A stretch of 64,000 bases of DNA from Papaver somniferum (taxonomy: Eukaryota > Streptophyta > Magnoliopsida > Ranunculales > Papaveraceae). The notes beneath the pieces are model-generated. The model was given only the letters and a program-made list of their open reading frames with translations, was not told where the DNA came from and did not search any database. The stretch spans positions 69,088,256 through 69,152,255 of the forward strand of contig NC_039364.1 in NCBI RefSeq assembly GCF_003573695.1, in the 5' to 3' direction. Made by a program: the position numbers and the translations under genes. Shown here in pieces: positions 22,191 to 34,757 of this stretch (position 1 is the first letter of the stretch; each line of letters opens with the position of its first letter).

Positions 22191-23041
22191 AACAAACCTA
22201 GGTTCGTCTCTTTTTATCGCAAAATTTTGGGCCGAACCCACTTTTGAAAACCCTAAATTCATATAAAAAATCATATTATATTGATCAAATAGAGTAAGAA
22301 CAAATAAAATCAAGATGGGTTTGTATGAAATACCTTCCAATATACATCATAGGGTTATTTGAATCTCGATGTTGTGAATCGACGCCCCTTGACTTGATTT
22401 GTTCTTCACTTGCCCTAGAACTTGCTTGATTGTATTGCAGTCCAACACACGCGTCTGGAAGTAGATCTCTAGCGCAACGTTTCGTTCTACCCATCATTAT
22501 AGTTTTGATTTTAATCGACGATCAAAAAAATTTCATCGAACGATTAGTCGTTTTAAGAATAAGAAGAAAAAGAAGAGGGGGTTCGGCTGCTAGAGAAAAG
22601 AAAAAGAAAGAAGGAAGAAGAAAGAATGAAGAAGAAGAATAAGGGTTGACTGATTTAGTTTTAATTTAGTCAAAGGGTATTAAAGTAATCGGAGCAGTTT
22701 TAGTTTAAGTTATTAATTGAATTGAAGGTTATTTAGGTAACTTAATCTAATTAAAGGGTAACCTTATAATTTTTTGTATGGATTAAATACCCCTTATAAA
22801 GATACCCTAGATGGCATCATCATTTAGTATGCCTCAAAAAAATTCAATATGACTCAAAACAAGTTTCCATCAAACAAGCCTAACGTAACGAAAATTGGTT
22901 TGAGAGCCAGCTAGACATGGTACACATCCATGCTCTATGCTTGCTCCTCCCCTGGTAAAGTTGCTTTTTTTTAGGTAGGTTATTTTTTTTGGGGAATGCG
23001 ACCCCGCACGGTACCTCATAGTCACATTATAAGATAACGGG
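22191..23041. other. AT-rich stretch, probable right end of the MULE
   Basis: No gene. A purine-rich run (AAGAAGAAAAAG type) lies at 22556-22640. The segment around 22755-22800 (ATGGATTAAATACCCCTTATA) has the look of a MULE terminal inverted repeat, but its partner would be left of the window, so the border is not established. Element C starts at 23042. Confidence 0.35.
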
Positions 23042-23616
23042 TGTAACACCCCGTGTTTTTGGCATGGCGCATGCTAAAAGATACGCGATGTCCTGAGATA
23101 AAGCTTCATCTCAAGCTTCGTTGCGTGTTAAGAGGAACATTGGCCTAGAGACAATATTGCATCAAATGATGCATTAGGCCAGTTGGGAGGATGACCTAGA
23201 ACAAAATAGCGCCAAAATGGCGCAATACGCAGGTCATTGGCCTATGGACAATATCGCACCACAATGGTACAACAGGCCAGAGCAGGCTAGCCTTAGAAAT
23301 GGACAACCAACATGGATAGACATTGGGTTGGCAACAGACAGCCAACATGGTTGGACATCGGGTTGGCATAGGACAGCCAACATGTCTGGACATCGAAGTT
23401 GGCAACGGCAGTGAGCATCCATCTTGGCCGGTCATTCAGAAATTCATGGCAATGGCCATGAATAGTGAAGCAAGCATGTCAATATGCTCCCCTTTCCGTA
23501 CTTGTAAAAATTCCATTAAGACATATATAGGGAGGGGTACTTGGTTGAAGGTGCATATACGGACCATGCACCAAGTAAGATAGCCTTAGAGATATACAAC
23601 CATTACGGCTGGACAT
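23042..23616 (+). repeat. LTR1 of C, left piece
   Basis: Matches 34117 onward, up to the point where D inserted. The last five bases GACAT are the D target duplication. Confidence 0.88.
23299..23411. repeat. ~38-bp minisatellite in C LTR1
   Basis: Three imperfect copies of a unit like GACAGCCAACATGGATGGAC followed by ATCGGGTTGGCA. The same array is in LTR2 at 34375-34488, so it predates the insertion of C. Confidence 0.75.
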
Positions 23617-24380
23617 TGATAGACATATTTTTGTGTCTACATTGTCCTTAATTTTCTGTATTGTTGATGCTCCATTTTGTACTTATTATGGTGTTTTTAT
23701 GTTTGTGTAGGTGTTTTTGGAGAAATACACTTGTGTGGAAAAAGTTGCTCAAAAAAGTGCTCTTTGGAACCCCGGAGGAGTTTTGCTATTCGGACTCTCA
23801 GTTTGGATAAGGGGTACCTCAATTACTAAGGGGCACCTTCTTGGCTATTCGCACCCCACAACTGTTGGATAAAGGACAACCCTTTCTTCTTCGTTTAAAT
23901 TTGTTTTGGCGGGAAATTTTCATTCTCAAACTGTGGATTTTTCGATCGGAATTTGGAGGGGTTAGAGGTTAACTCAATCGCTGAAACTTCATGGGTAGAC
24001 GTGATATGACAATAGAAAGCTGGTATGGGTGTTCGTTTGAATCAGAATTGGCTCAATCGTGTCATGGAGTGAAACAGAGCAACACGTTCACCGGAGGAGT
24101 AGTTCACGAGTTTGCTTGAGTTTTGGAGAATTCGAGCGTGTTATACACATGTTAGGTGACTCGAACAACAGACAAGATCGTGACAGAGATAAATAAGGAG
24201 AGTTTAGCAGCTGTAGACGCGTGCAGGAGAGAAGAAAGGAAAGAAAATATATCTTCTTTACTGTCGAGTAATGGAAGATTATAGCAAGTAATGAGGCGAT
24301 ATTCTTGTACCTGTTGAGTATAAATTTGAGGCTTAGACTCAGAGAGAGGGGATGGAGAGTTGGGGAAGAGAATAGAGACC
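23617..24380 (+). repeat. D LTR1, 3'-truncated
   Basis: Identical in layout to the LTRs at 25268 and 30678 until AATAGAGA (24371-24378), where sequence jumps to the 3' part of the interior. Like LTR3, it keeps about 19 bp around AATTACTAAGG that LTR2 lacks. Confidence 0.88.
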
Positions 24381-25267
24381 TTCAGAGTCTAGAAATTTAT
24401 GCCTATTAAGGATAGCACTAACCTATCTAAGTGGATGGAAACATCTTGGTTGTAGGAGTTGAGGAACCAATCTGATTAGATGGAAACATCTAAAGAGTCT
24501 ATTCATAAAAGCACAGAGCTCAGGTGTTAGAATTAAAAAAAACATGGTAATTTCGCCATATCTCGTTGAATCCTAATCCTTATGTTTTTATTTTTTAAGT
24601 GATTTGGTGGGGCACACGATTCAAGTTGTTACCTTTGCTAGGGTGAAATAGGGTGATTGAGATACCAAAAAAAAAAAAGTTGAGTATTGAGACCAGACCA
24701 TCAGACCAACCGGAATAAATTCAATAAAGTCGACCGCTTGTGCCCTTGTATATGCCAGTTGTGTTGACCTAGAGTTAGGTTTATCGACCACTGGTCCCCT
24801 TGTATATGCCAGTTGTGTTGATATTAGTCAGACCGGTATCTCAGTCCATTAGGATAGGTTCATCTTGGCAGAGGCCTTCAGACAGATATGGGAAACACCG
24901 TTCACTTTAAACCATCTATCTTTTCTCTTTATCCATCATCTTAATCTTTCCATGTGATTGGTTGACTCCGGTTATGATGTACAAAAACTATCTGAGTAGA
25001 GCTCTGTCACTTTATATGAATTTTAGTATGCTTGAGTGCAAACTCGTGTACAACAATTGGAATTTCACATCAGGGTACTTCCTCCTGTAGCCAATAAGTA
25101 TGCAAACCAAGGAGATTCTTTAGTGCCTTCCAAGGTTCTGCGTAGATAGCTAGGGTCTGGAGTAATGGTTTTGTGGGTACACCTCTGGTAAACCCTCCAG
25201 AGATTAACTCGGTTTTATTTTCTTGATTTGATCGAGGACTAGCAAATAATAAGTTTGGGGGTATTTG
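24381..25267 (+). other. 3' interior tail of the deleted left D unit
   Basis: Non-coding and collinear with 29793-30677. It ends with GATCGAGGACTAGC, AAGTTTGGGGG and the LTR2 start, so the polypurine tract is retained. Confidence 0.85.
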
Positions 25268-26752
25268 ATAGACATATTTTTGTGTCTACATTGTCCTTAA
25301 TTTTCTGTATTGTTGGTACTCCATTTTGTACTTATTATGGTGTTTTTATGTTTGTGTAGGTGTTTTTGGAGAAATACACTTGTGTGGAAAAAGTTGCTCA
25401 AAAAAGTACTCTTTGGAACCCCGGAGGAGTTTTGCTATTCGTACTCTCAGTTTGGATAAGGGGCACCTTCTTGGCTATTCGCACCCCACAGCTGTTGGAT
25501 AAGGGACAACCCTTTCTTCTTCGTTTAAATTTGTTTTGGCGGGAAATTTTCATTCTCAAACTGTGGATTTTTCGATCGGAATTTGGAGGGGTTAGAGGTT
25601 AACTCAATCGCTGAAACTTCATGGGTAGACGTGATATGACAATAGAAAGCTGGTATGGGTGTTCGTTTGAATCAGAATTGGCTCAATCGTGTCATGGAGT
25701 GAAACAGAGCAACACGTTCACCGGAGGAGTAGTTCACGGGTTTGCTTGAGTTTTGGAGAATTCGAGCATGTTATACACATGTTAGGTGACTCGAACAATA
25801 GACAGGATCGTGACAGAGATAAATAAGGAGAGTTCAGCAGCCGTAGACGCGTGCAGGAGATAAGAAAGGAAAGAAAATATATCTTCTTTACTGCCGAGTA
25901 ATGGAAGATTATAGGAAATAATGAGGCGATATTCTTGTACCTGTTGAGTATAAATTTGAGGCTTAGACTCAGAGAGAGGGGATGGAGAGTTGGGGAAGAG
26001 AATAGAGAGCTACAGAGAAGAGATTGGACGAGTTGCAGAGAATATTTTTCTGCTGCTGTAGAACACTAAGAACACACTTACCAGGACAGTCGTTTTCCAA
26101 CAGTGACAACGACACCTAGCCGTGGGTCGTATAGCTACAATGGTTGCGACACATAGTGACAGTCGTAGAAGCTACATCGTCAGTAACAGTTTATTGTTGT
26201 ATCTTTAACAATTATGACTGTTATAAAGGCCCTGTTTTATACCTTTTCTCCTTGTAAACACCTTTTTGAGCAATGAAAAATTCCTTTGAGTGTGTTTTCA
26301 CCATGCGGAGCTAGACCCCATCACTGGGACAACGGAGGAAGCAACTTTTCATGATTGTGGTAAATGAATTAATTCTTTTATTGACTTTTTGCATAGATTT
26401 AATTGCTTTATGATTTCTATTAATTATTTGTTATTTTGTTAGATGCCGCATGCTTAGTTCTAAATACTTTAGATGCGTCATGCTTTTAACTTACAAATAA
26501 TATTTTACGGAATCTATTTTTGGCAAAGAACTAGAGTCACAACTTCTTTTGTTTGAGCTATATTGTCTAGAGATAATGACTGAACCATAACAATATGAAA
26601 AGTAGTGGAATCCCGCGTCTCAGCGTCTCTTCATCTTACGACAAATTGTGTATATATATTTTTCCTTATTTTCTTTATTAAGTCTTAAAACAAATTCTCA
26701 ACAAATCTGAGTGAACGAATCATCTTACTACAACATTATTGAGATCACATCA
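25268..26752 (+). repeat. D LTR2
   Basis: 1485 bp from TGATAGACA to CATCA. It is shorter than LTR3 mainly through a ~19-bp loss near 25459. It acts as the 5' LTR of the complete right unit. Confidence 0.9.
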
Positions 26753-26757
26753 ATTTT

Positions 26758-26774
26758 TGGCGCCGCCGACGCGG
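26758..26774 (+). promoter_or_regulatory. Primer binding site of D
   Basis: TGGCGCCGCCGACGCGG begins five bases after the LTR. It shares the TGGCGCCG start with the Athila-1 site but then diverges, so primer pairing may be reduced. Confidence 0.65.
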
Positions 26775-27832
26775 ATTTGTTTATAAATTTGTTTATAAAT
26801 TTGTTTTTAGTTTTTTTTTTATTTGTTCTTTTTTACGCCTTTTGGTATTTCTTGTTTGCTTTCAGATTTGGAACTGAGCTAAAGAAAAGGGGAGAAGTGC
26901 TGAAAACAAAAGCGAAGCCAAAGAAGAAAAGAAAGGAGGAATCCAAAAGGAGTGAAGAAGAAAATTTTTGTATATAGATATTCTATTTTATTTTATTTTA
27001 TTTAGAAACTGTAATTAAGATTTTTATTTTTGTAATCTTTTATTTTTGGACATTTTTTTTAAATTTTCGGACATTGAACTTTGGGACTTTATTTTTTTTA
27101 AACCCTACGGAAGGGTAGTTTTAAATATAAACTGTGTGCAGAGAAGGACGACGATTACAATATCGTCTCGGCCCCTCGGGTTCGTACACTGACATTGGAG
27201 TCGGTGGCCCGAGTCGACTTCAACGGTTCATCCCCCGTCTGGAACGGGAGGTAAGAATTCTAAACACCCGCGAATCCCCTGTCAGCGGGTTTACTGAATG
27301 ATTTTGTATGCTTATATGTTGAGGACCTGAAATCGGATTTAGTTTTCTAGTAAAGGGCAAGGCCTGGCCAAATCAAGATAAGGACTCGGATTTCATCACC
27401 GTTTCCTTCTTGCCCGCCTTAGGAACACGTAACCTACGCGAACCTAAGCCTTAAAATTTGGACTAGAACGAGACCGATAGGGTAACGAGCTTAATAGGAA
27501 AGTCATTCGAAAAATATTGGTTACTCTTTTAAGCATACTTCGAAGTTCATGATGGTTTCTGTGAGTTGAATGTATGACTGCGCCGCCTTGTAATGCGGTG
27601 AGGCCTTGGGTATCAAAGCTCTATGCAGCTTCCCTCGCCTCTATTCAACTTACTTTGACTCGGATTGATTCCAGAGGGGTTTGCTCAAATTGTAAAGAAT
27701 TCCCTTTCGAAGGATTAGAAGCTGGTCTAGAAATAAGTGGAGCCATCATGCTTTTTGTTTGCTAGATTAAATAGGCTTGTTGTGTTCGAGTCAACCTTCT
27801 TTGTGTTTTTTTAGAATTCCCTTGCAGTTAGG
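26775..27832 (+). other. Long leader of D with GC-rich island
   Basis: Poly-T/A-rich sequence to ~27120, then a GC-richer block at 27130-27450 (around CTCGGCCCCTCGGG and GAACGGGAGG, and GCGAATCCCCTGTCAGCGGG). No frame runs through it. It may be a structured untranslated leader or packaging region. Confidence 0.55.
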
Positions 27833-29571
27833 ATGTCGAACTGGTATTATAATAGCCAATACAATGAGTATCCGACTGAGCAGCTTGGACATTATCCTTT
27901 TTATGACCATAGTGTGAATAGTGATTGGGAACGCGAAACTTTTGAAGGTTATGGTTCATACCATTGTGAGCCCAATTACTATCCACATACCCACAGGTCA
28001 TACGAGCAAAACAATCCTTATATTTCTCTAGAAGAGTCTCTCAGGAGTTTCAATGAGTCAACACAGAAGTTATTTATGAAAGAGACTTATAATATTCTTC
28101 TCCCAGAAGAGTCCGTAGAGCGGTCAACTAAGATATCTCTAGAAGAGACCCTCAAGTAATTTACTGAAAATACAAATAGGATTGTGGAAAAACTTACTCA
28201 GGATAGTCTTAATTTCCAGTGTAGTTTTCCCAATACCACCCTCGAAAATAAGGATAGTTTTTATTCACATAATCAAGATGACGAGGTTAGAATTGGTAAC
28301 ACTACTTGTTTTGATAAGGTTCGATCATTTTCATGTTATTATAGTGATGATTATGATGAGGATAGTATTGATGAAGAAAATGAAATATGTAGGCATAGTA
28401 ATCAGGAATTTATTACTCTGATTGAGCTTTATAATGATAGTGTTATTTCTAGTACAAATCCAAATAATTTTAATAATTATTCACCTATTCAAAAGGATGT
28501 GGATTTGACTAGAGATACCACCGTTTTATACGATGTAGTTCATGATCCTTTAGCCTGCAGTGTGTTGGATAATCCATTATTTGATGTGCCTATCAGTGAA
28601 TCAGAGGAGGTAACTATGATTAAAACCTTAGTTGATGAGCCTTTATATGAAACTTTCTCTGATAATCCTTTATATGATTGTGATGATGGTTTAGAGGAAA
28701 GAGTTTACCCTGAGAATACTATTTTAGAATCTAGCGATTTAGAAACACTAGTCTTAGAAGATGATAAACTCGTAGAAATGAGTGAGGATGAACCCAACTT
28801 AGAAGAATCTATTGACCATTTCCAGGAATCTGATTACCTAGAAATTAGGGAAGTTGTGACTAGTCTTTCTAGAGACACAGAAAACTCTAAGTTTGGGGGT
28901 CATTATCATTCTCCGTGTGCTTTAACTCTTAGAAAGTACCTTCCTGTAGGACTTGACATTTGTGCCTCAACCATCTTACAAAATTATCTTCATACACGTT
29001 TTCCGTACCTAATGATGTCCAGAAAGAAGCTCAGTTGTTAGAAACCCATCCTCTGGTTGATGTGGTTAACCCAGGCTATGATACCAAGATTGACTTTGGT
29101 TTCCCACCAAAAACTTTTCTTCCAATTGTGGGAACTTTTGATTTTAAGATGTGTCGGTTATTAAGTTTTGAGACTAAACCTAATCACTTTAGGATATTAG
29201 GGTCGACACATTTTCTTAAGGAAGACCACCTCTTTCATTGTGGTCAGCTGTGTGAGTCAAATCTGATTGACTTAGAGGATCCCCTATTATTCAGGTTGTT
29301 GTTATGTGCTTCTAAGTTCTTAGTTGAGTTTTTCCAGACTCTAATACCTGAATCGGATCTTATCTTTGAGGAAATCCAACCGATGAAAACTTGTTATCTA
29401 GACCCAGTTATAGAACCTGAACTTGAGCCACAACTAGATGTAGTTGTCTTAAACAAGGGTATGTTCGATATCTTTTTGGTCTGTTGCAGTTTCCTCTTCT
29501 TGTGGGTAACACTTTTTGATCCAGATGACCCACAGTTATTCCGCCTGCTGCTATATGATTCTACGAGGTGA
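27833..29571 (+). pseudogene. Acidic protein of unknown function in D, one stop and one frameshift
   Basis: An ATG-started frame (MSNWYYNSQYNEYP) continues in phase through a TAA at 28157-28159 to about 29000. A frameshift there moves it into the frame ending at 29571. The whole would be ~575 aa. The start is Tyr/Asn-rich. The middle is strongly acidic, with repeated NPLYD/NPLFD motifs. The end has VGLDICASTILQNYL, DVVNPG and DPQLFRLLLYD. The C-terminal motifs recur in the E protein (GLELCASQVLLDYF, DLVNPA, DPQLFRLYVYN), so these are homologous. No zinc knuckle, protease or enzyme motif is visible. It is possibly the tail of a Gag-like protein. Confidence 0.6.
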
Positions 29572-30677
29572 CTAATTCTTCCAATGTCTGGCTGAAGACT
29601 TTAAACTTAGCACTTCTTGGGAGGTAACCCATGATCATGCAACACGGTAATATATTTCCTTAACTCTTTTGCTTCAAGTGGTAACAGTTTCTCCTTGTTC
29701 ATGCTTTTAATTTTATCGTTAGAACATTGAGGACAATGTTAGATTTAAGTTTGGGGGTATGGGAGAAACTTTTTAGTTGCAGTATAAATAAACTCAAGAG
29801 CCTGGAAATTTATGCCTATTAAGGATAGCACTAACCTATCTAAGTGGATGGAAATATCTTGGTTGTAGGAGTTGAGGAACCGATCTGATTAGATGGAAAC
29901 ATCTAAAGAGTCTATTCATAAAAGCACAGAGCTCGGGTGTTAGAATTAAAAAAAAACATGGTAGTTTCGCCATATCTCGTTGAATCCTAATCCTTATGTT
30001 TTTATTTTTTAAGTGATTGGGTGGGGCACACGATTCAAGTTGTTACCTTTTCTAGAATGAAATAGGGTGATTGAGATACCAAAAAAAAGAGTAGAGTATT
30101 GAGACCAGACCATCAGACCAACCGGAATAAATTCAATAAAGTCGACGGTTTGTGCCCTTGTATATGCCAGTTGTGTTGACCTAGAGTTAGGTTTATCGAC
30201 CACTGGTCCCCTTATGTATGCTAGTTGTGTTGATATTAGTCAGACCGATATCTCAGTCCATTAGGATAGGTTCATCTTGGCAGAGGCCTTCAGACAGATA
30301 TGGGAAACACCGTTCACTTTAAACCATCTATCTTTTCTCTTTATCCATCTTCTTAATCTTTCCATGTGATTGGTTGACTCCGGTTATGATGTACAAAAAC
30401 TATCTGAGTAGAGCTCTGTCACTTTATATGAATTTTAGTATGCTTGAGTGCAAACTCGTGTACAACAATTGGAATTTCGTATCAGGGTACTTCCTCATAT
30501 AGCCAATAAATATGCAAACCAAGGAGATTCTTTAGTGCCTTCCAAGGTTCTGCGTAGATAGCTAGGGTCTGGAGTAATGGTTTTGTGGGTACACCTCTGG
30601 TAAACCCTCCTGAGATTAACTCGGTTTTATTTTCTTGATTTCCTCGAGGACTAGCTAATAATAAGTTTGGGGGTATT
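29572..30677 (+). other. 3' non-coding interior of D
   Basis: Contains the hairpin/purine motif (29723-29757), the block at 30578-30624 shared with Athila-1, and the terminal GAGGACTAGC + AAGTTTGGGGG tract at 30644-30671. No gene. Confidence 0.75.
29723..29757 (+). promoter_or_regulatory. AGGA-loop hairpin plus polypurine-like tract in D
   Basis: AACATTGAGGACAATGTT (29723-29740) followed by GATTTAAGTTTGGGGG. The hairpin is identical to the one in Athila-1 at 6959-6976. Confidence 0.6.
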
Positions 30678-32192
30678 TGATAGACACATTTTTGTGTCTA
30701 CATTGTCCTTAATTTTCTGTATTGTTGGTACTCCATTTTGTACTTATTATGGTGTTTTTATGTTTGTGTAGGTGTTTTTGGAGAAATACACTTGTGTGGA
30801 AAAAGTTGCTCAAAAAAGTGCTCTTTGGAACCCCGGAGGAGTTTTGCTATTCGGACTCTCAGTTTGGATAAGGGGAACATTAATTACTAAGGGGCACCTT
30901 CTTGTCTATTCGCACCCCACAACTGTTGGATAAGGGACAACCCTTTCTTGTTCGTTTAAATTCGTTTTGGCGGGAAATTTTCATTCTCAAACTGTGGATT
31001 TTTCGATCGGAATTTGGAGGGGTTAGAGGTTAACTCAATCGCTGAAACTTCATGGGTAGACGTTACATGACAATAGAAAGCTGGTATGGGTGTTCGTTTG
31101 AATCAGAATTGGCTCAATCGTGTCATAGAGTGAAACAGAGGAACACGTTCACCGGAGGAGTAGTTCACGGGTTTGCTTGAATTTTGGAGAATTCGAGCGT
31201 GTTATACACATGTTAGGTGACTCGAACAACAAACAGGATCGTGACAGAGATAAATAAGGAGAGTTCAACAGCCGTAGACGCGTGCAGGAGAGAAGAAAGG
31301 AAAGAAAATATATCTTCTTTACTGCCGAGTAATGGAAGATTATAGGAAGTAATGAGGCGATATTCTTGTACCTGTTGAGTATAAATTTGAGGCTTAGACT
31401 CAGAGAGAGGGGATGGAGATTTGGGGAAGAGAATAGAAAGCTACAGAGAAGAGATTGGACGAGTTGCAGAGAATATTTTTCTGCTGCTGTAGAACACGAA
31501 GAACACGAAGAACAGACTTACCGGGACAGTCGTTTTCCAACAGTGACAACGACATCTATCCGTGGGTCATATAGCTACAGTGGTTGCGACACATAGTGAC
31601 AGTCGTAGAAGCTACAACGTCAGTAACAGTTTATTGTTGTATCTGTAACATTTATGACTGTTACAAAGGCCCTGTTTTATACCTTTTCTCCTTGTAAACA
31701 CCTTTTTGAGCAATGAAAAATTCCTTTGAGTGTGTTTTCACCATGCGGAGCTAGACCCCATCACTGGGACAATGGAGGAAGCAACTTTTCATGATTGTGG
31801 TAAATGAATTAATTCTTTAATTGACTTTTTGCATAGATTTAATTTCTTTATGATTTCTATTAATTATTTGTTATTTTGTTAGATGTCGCATGCTTAGTTC
31901 TAAATACTTTAGATGCGTCATGCTTTTAACTTACAAATAATATTTTACGGAATCTATTTTTGGCAAAGAACTAGAGTCACAACTTCTTTTGTTTGAGCTA
32001 TATTGTCTAGAGTTAATGACTGAACCATAACAATATGAAAAGTAGTGGAATCCCGCGTCTCAGCGTCTCTTCATCTTGTGACAAATTGTGTATATATATT
32101 TTTCCTTTTTTTCTTTATTAAGTCTTAAAACAAATTCTCAACAAATCCGAGTGAACGAATCATCTTACTACAACATTATTGAGATCGCATCA
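30678..32192 (+). repeat. D LTR3
   Basis: 1515 bp from TGATAGACACA to GCATCA, followed by GACAT, the target duplication. C LTR1 then resumes. Confidence 0.9.
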
Positions 32193-32197
32193 GACAT

Positions 32198-33380
32198 TGG
32201 AGTGGCCTATGGGCCAAAGACGAAAGTACAACCATCACGACCCTTCACGGGACCTGGCTCAGGAAATGTTCAGACGTAATGGCCGAGCATTAGAACTGTC
32301 CTGTGAGCCAGAATTGAATGTACAACCATCACGACCGTACATCTTAGTTGGCTAGGGTGGTGAGGCACAGCCATCACGGCCTGGGGAGATGATGAATGAT
32401 TTTTGGTCCCCCAATCAAAGTTGTAAAAATGTCTTTTAAACATATATAGGGAGGGGTAGTTGGTTGAAGGTACATATGTGGGCCATGTACCAAGTAAGCT
32501 TCTTAGCTTATCCGGAAGAGTTTAAATGATGCCTAAGGCTCATTTATAGTTGCGTAGCCTCGCGAAGAGGGTATTTGATGCTTAGGCATCGTTATGCCAT
32601 ATTGCGGACCAAACATGCATCACTTGGATGTATTTTGATGGCACGGCCTATACGGACTAGTCCATTACCATTAGTGTTTGGCCACGGCCCTGCAAAATAG
32701 TTGGCTTAAGTTGTTTGTCCCTTTTAGATGAACTACGGTTTGTGCTTGATCCCTTTAGAGTAGGGAAGGGTACGTAGGCATCCGCAATGAGTTGCAGCAT
32801 TGCCGGTCCAGCACGTTGTCGCTCATATCATCTAATTAGAGATGATTGCAGCACTTTGGCCTCTCATATCATCTGGATCGGTAGCTCGACACAAGAGATG
32901 ATTGTGGCGATACTTGATGAGGCTGGTTGAATTCATCCCTTGAATTCTCATACTTCCTATCAACCCGTTTGACTTAGGCATGTACCAATGGCGCATTGGT
33001 CATGGTCTAGAAAGTAAGCTAGATCGATATGCAAGTTAGCAGAGCTTGCATAAGCCTAAGGGAGATGGAATTAGGCCGTCAATGTCCTATGTGCAAGTTC
33101 AAGTATGCATTATGCCTGGACAGCACTCGGAAGCCAGTGACGCATGCAAGATGCGTCGGACATGGCCTCTATAGCTTTGAACCCTTCGCAGAACAAGGGT
33201 AAGTTGGAACGGTGTGGAAGCTAAAATAGCTGCATCATGATCCTCGAGCATGCTTGCAAGGGAAAATGAACGTACATTTTCCTAACTTTAAGGCCCGGAT
33301 CGTAGCTTCATCATGGCGCATCGGGGAAGTTACGGCATGCGGGGCATCGCGCCAAAGGCGTAATTTTCCGGTCCGTCACA
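32198..33380 (+). repeat. LTR1 of C, right piece
   Basis: Continues C LTR1 after D: TGGAGTGGCCTATGGGCC to CCGGTCCGTCACA. Matches 34692-34757, 43207-43389 and 53907-54840 in order. Confidence 0.88.
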
Positions 33381-34116
33381 GTTGGTATCAGAGCAAGTTC
33401 CGAGAAAACACTAGGGACTGTGCGGAATGGACTCATCAAACGAGTGTTTTTCCTTCAAAAGGAAATAAAGTTGGAGAGTAGGCCAACTTTTGCGCGGAAA
33501 GAGTTTGTAACTGCTATGCCAGTTACTATGCGAATCGAATTGAGCTTGTACATGTGATGTGAGTTTTTCTGGCCTAAATGGAACCCCACTTACGAATGGA
33601 TATCCAGAAGACCGTCTTGGACGGTGGATAGACAATGGGACTGATCATCCCCACACGTTGGCAACTGGCCAAGGGTGTGCGTTTTCAGGCCCGACTAGCA
33701 TCCCACTTACAGTGGCAACCTAGATGACCGTCTAGGACGGTGGGCAACTGGATCCTGTTCCACACAGTACTACGCTAAAATCCTGTCATTTCGATGATAT
33801 CTCCGACCTTATGAACCTTAGGGATTCCTGAGTGTGTAGCATGGGATGCACATTTAGGATACCTTGTTGAGATATCTTTTTGGCAATGACCAATTGAGAT
33901 TCTTGGTGACGTTGTGGACTCTTTTTGGATTCCTGGGCAGGCGGTATGGGACGTTTGCTCAGAAGGTCTAAATTGATGTTCATGACAACTTGAAGAAACC
34001 CGTGATTTCTGAGCATCTGGTATGAGACTTTTGCTCAGGAAATCCAAATCGAAGAGATTGTCCACAATAATTTTGTTTTGAATTCCGGGATCGGAATTCT
34101 TTAATGGGGTGAGTAT
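33381..34116 (+). other. 736-bp interior of C with tRNA-Met primer site
   Basis: GTTGGTATCAGAGCAAG (33381-33397) is a tRNA-Met-type primer site. The rest has no credible frame. Two ~120-bp segments (33570-33640 and 33690-33755) repeat the wording CCCACTTAC...GACCGTCT.GGACGGTGG, an imperfect duplication. TTAATGGGGTGAGTAT before 34117 may be the polypurine tract. Confidence 0.75.
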
Positions 34117-34757
34117 TGTAACACCTTGTGTTTTTGGCATGGCGCATGCCGAAAGGTGCGCCATGGCCTGAGAGGAAGCTTCATCTCAAGCTTCGTTGCG
34201 TGTTATGAGGAACATTGGCCTAGAGACAATATTGCATCAAATGATGCATTAGGCCAGTTGGGAGGATGTCCTAGAACAAAGTAGCGCCAAAATGGCGCAA
34301 TACGCAGGTCATTGGACTATGGCCAATATCACACCACAATGGTGCAATAGGCCAGAGCAGGCTGGCCTTTGAAATGGACAACCAACATCGATGGACATTG
34401 GGTTGGCAACAGACAGCCAACATGGATGGACATCGATATGGCAGCGGACAGCCAACATGGCTGGACATCGGAGTTGGCAACGGCAGTGAGCATCCATCTT
34501 GGCCGGTCATTCAGAAATTCATGGCAACGTCCATGAATAGTGAATCAAGCATGTCAATATACTCCCCTTTCCATACTTGTAGAAATTCCATTAAGACATA
34601 TATAGGGAGGGGTACTTGGTTGAGGGTGCATATACGGACCATGCACCAAGTAAGATAGCCTTAGAGATATACAACCATTACGGCTGGACATTGGAGTGGC
34701 CTATGGGCCAAAGACGAAAGTACATCCATCACGGCCCTTCACGGGACTTGGCTCAGG
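34117..34757 (+). repeat. LTR2 of C, left piece
   Basis: Matches LTR1 from its first base. The final TCAGG is the left target duplication of F. Confidence 0.88.

Larger units (their letters stand above)
23617..32192 (+). mobile_element. Element D: tandem LTR-interior-LTR-interior-LTR, non-autonomous
   Basis: The target duplication GACAT flanks the whole block (23612-23616 and 32193-32197). Inside are three LTR copies in one orientation: 23617-~24380 (truncated), 25268-26752 and 30678-32192. Between the first two lies only the 3' tail of an interior (24381-25267, matching 29793-30677). Between the last two lies a complete interior with primer site, GC-rich leader, one long broken ORF and a 3' region. 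No protease, RT or integrase occurs. LTR2 and LTR3 differ by only ~2%, so it is young. It probably arose by unequal recombination between LTRs followed by a ~3.8-kb deletion in the left unit. Confidence 0.88.

Noticed and set aside
22755..22800. Right terminal inverted repeat of the MULE
   Set aside because: The look is right, but the left end lies outside the window, so it cannot be paired.
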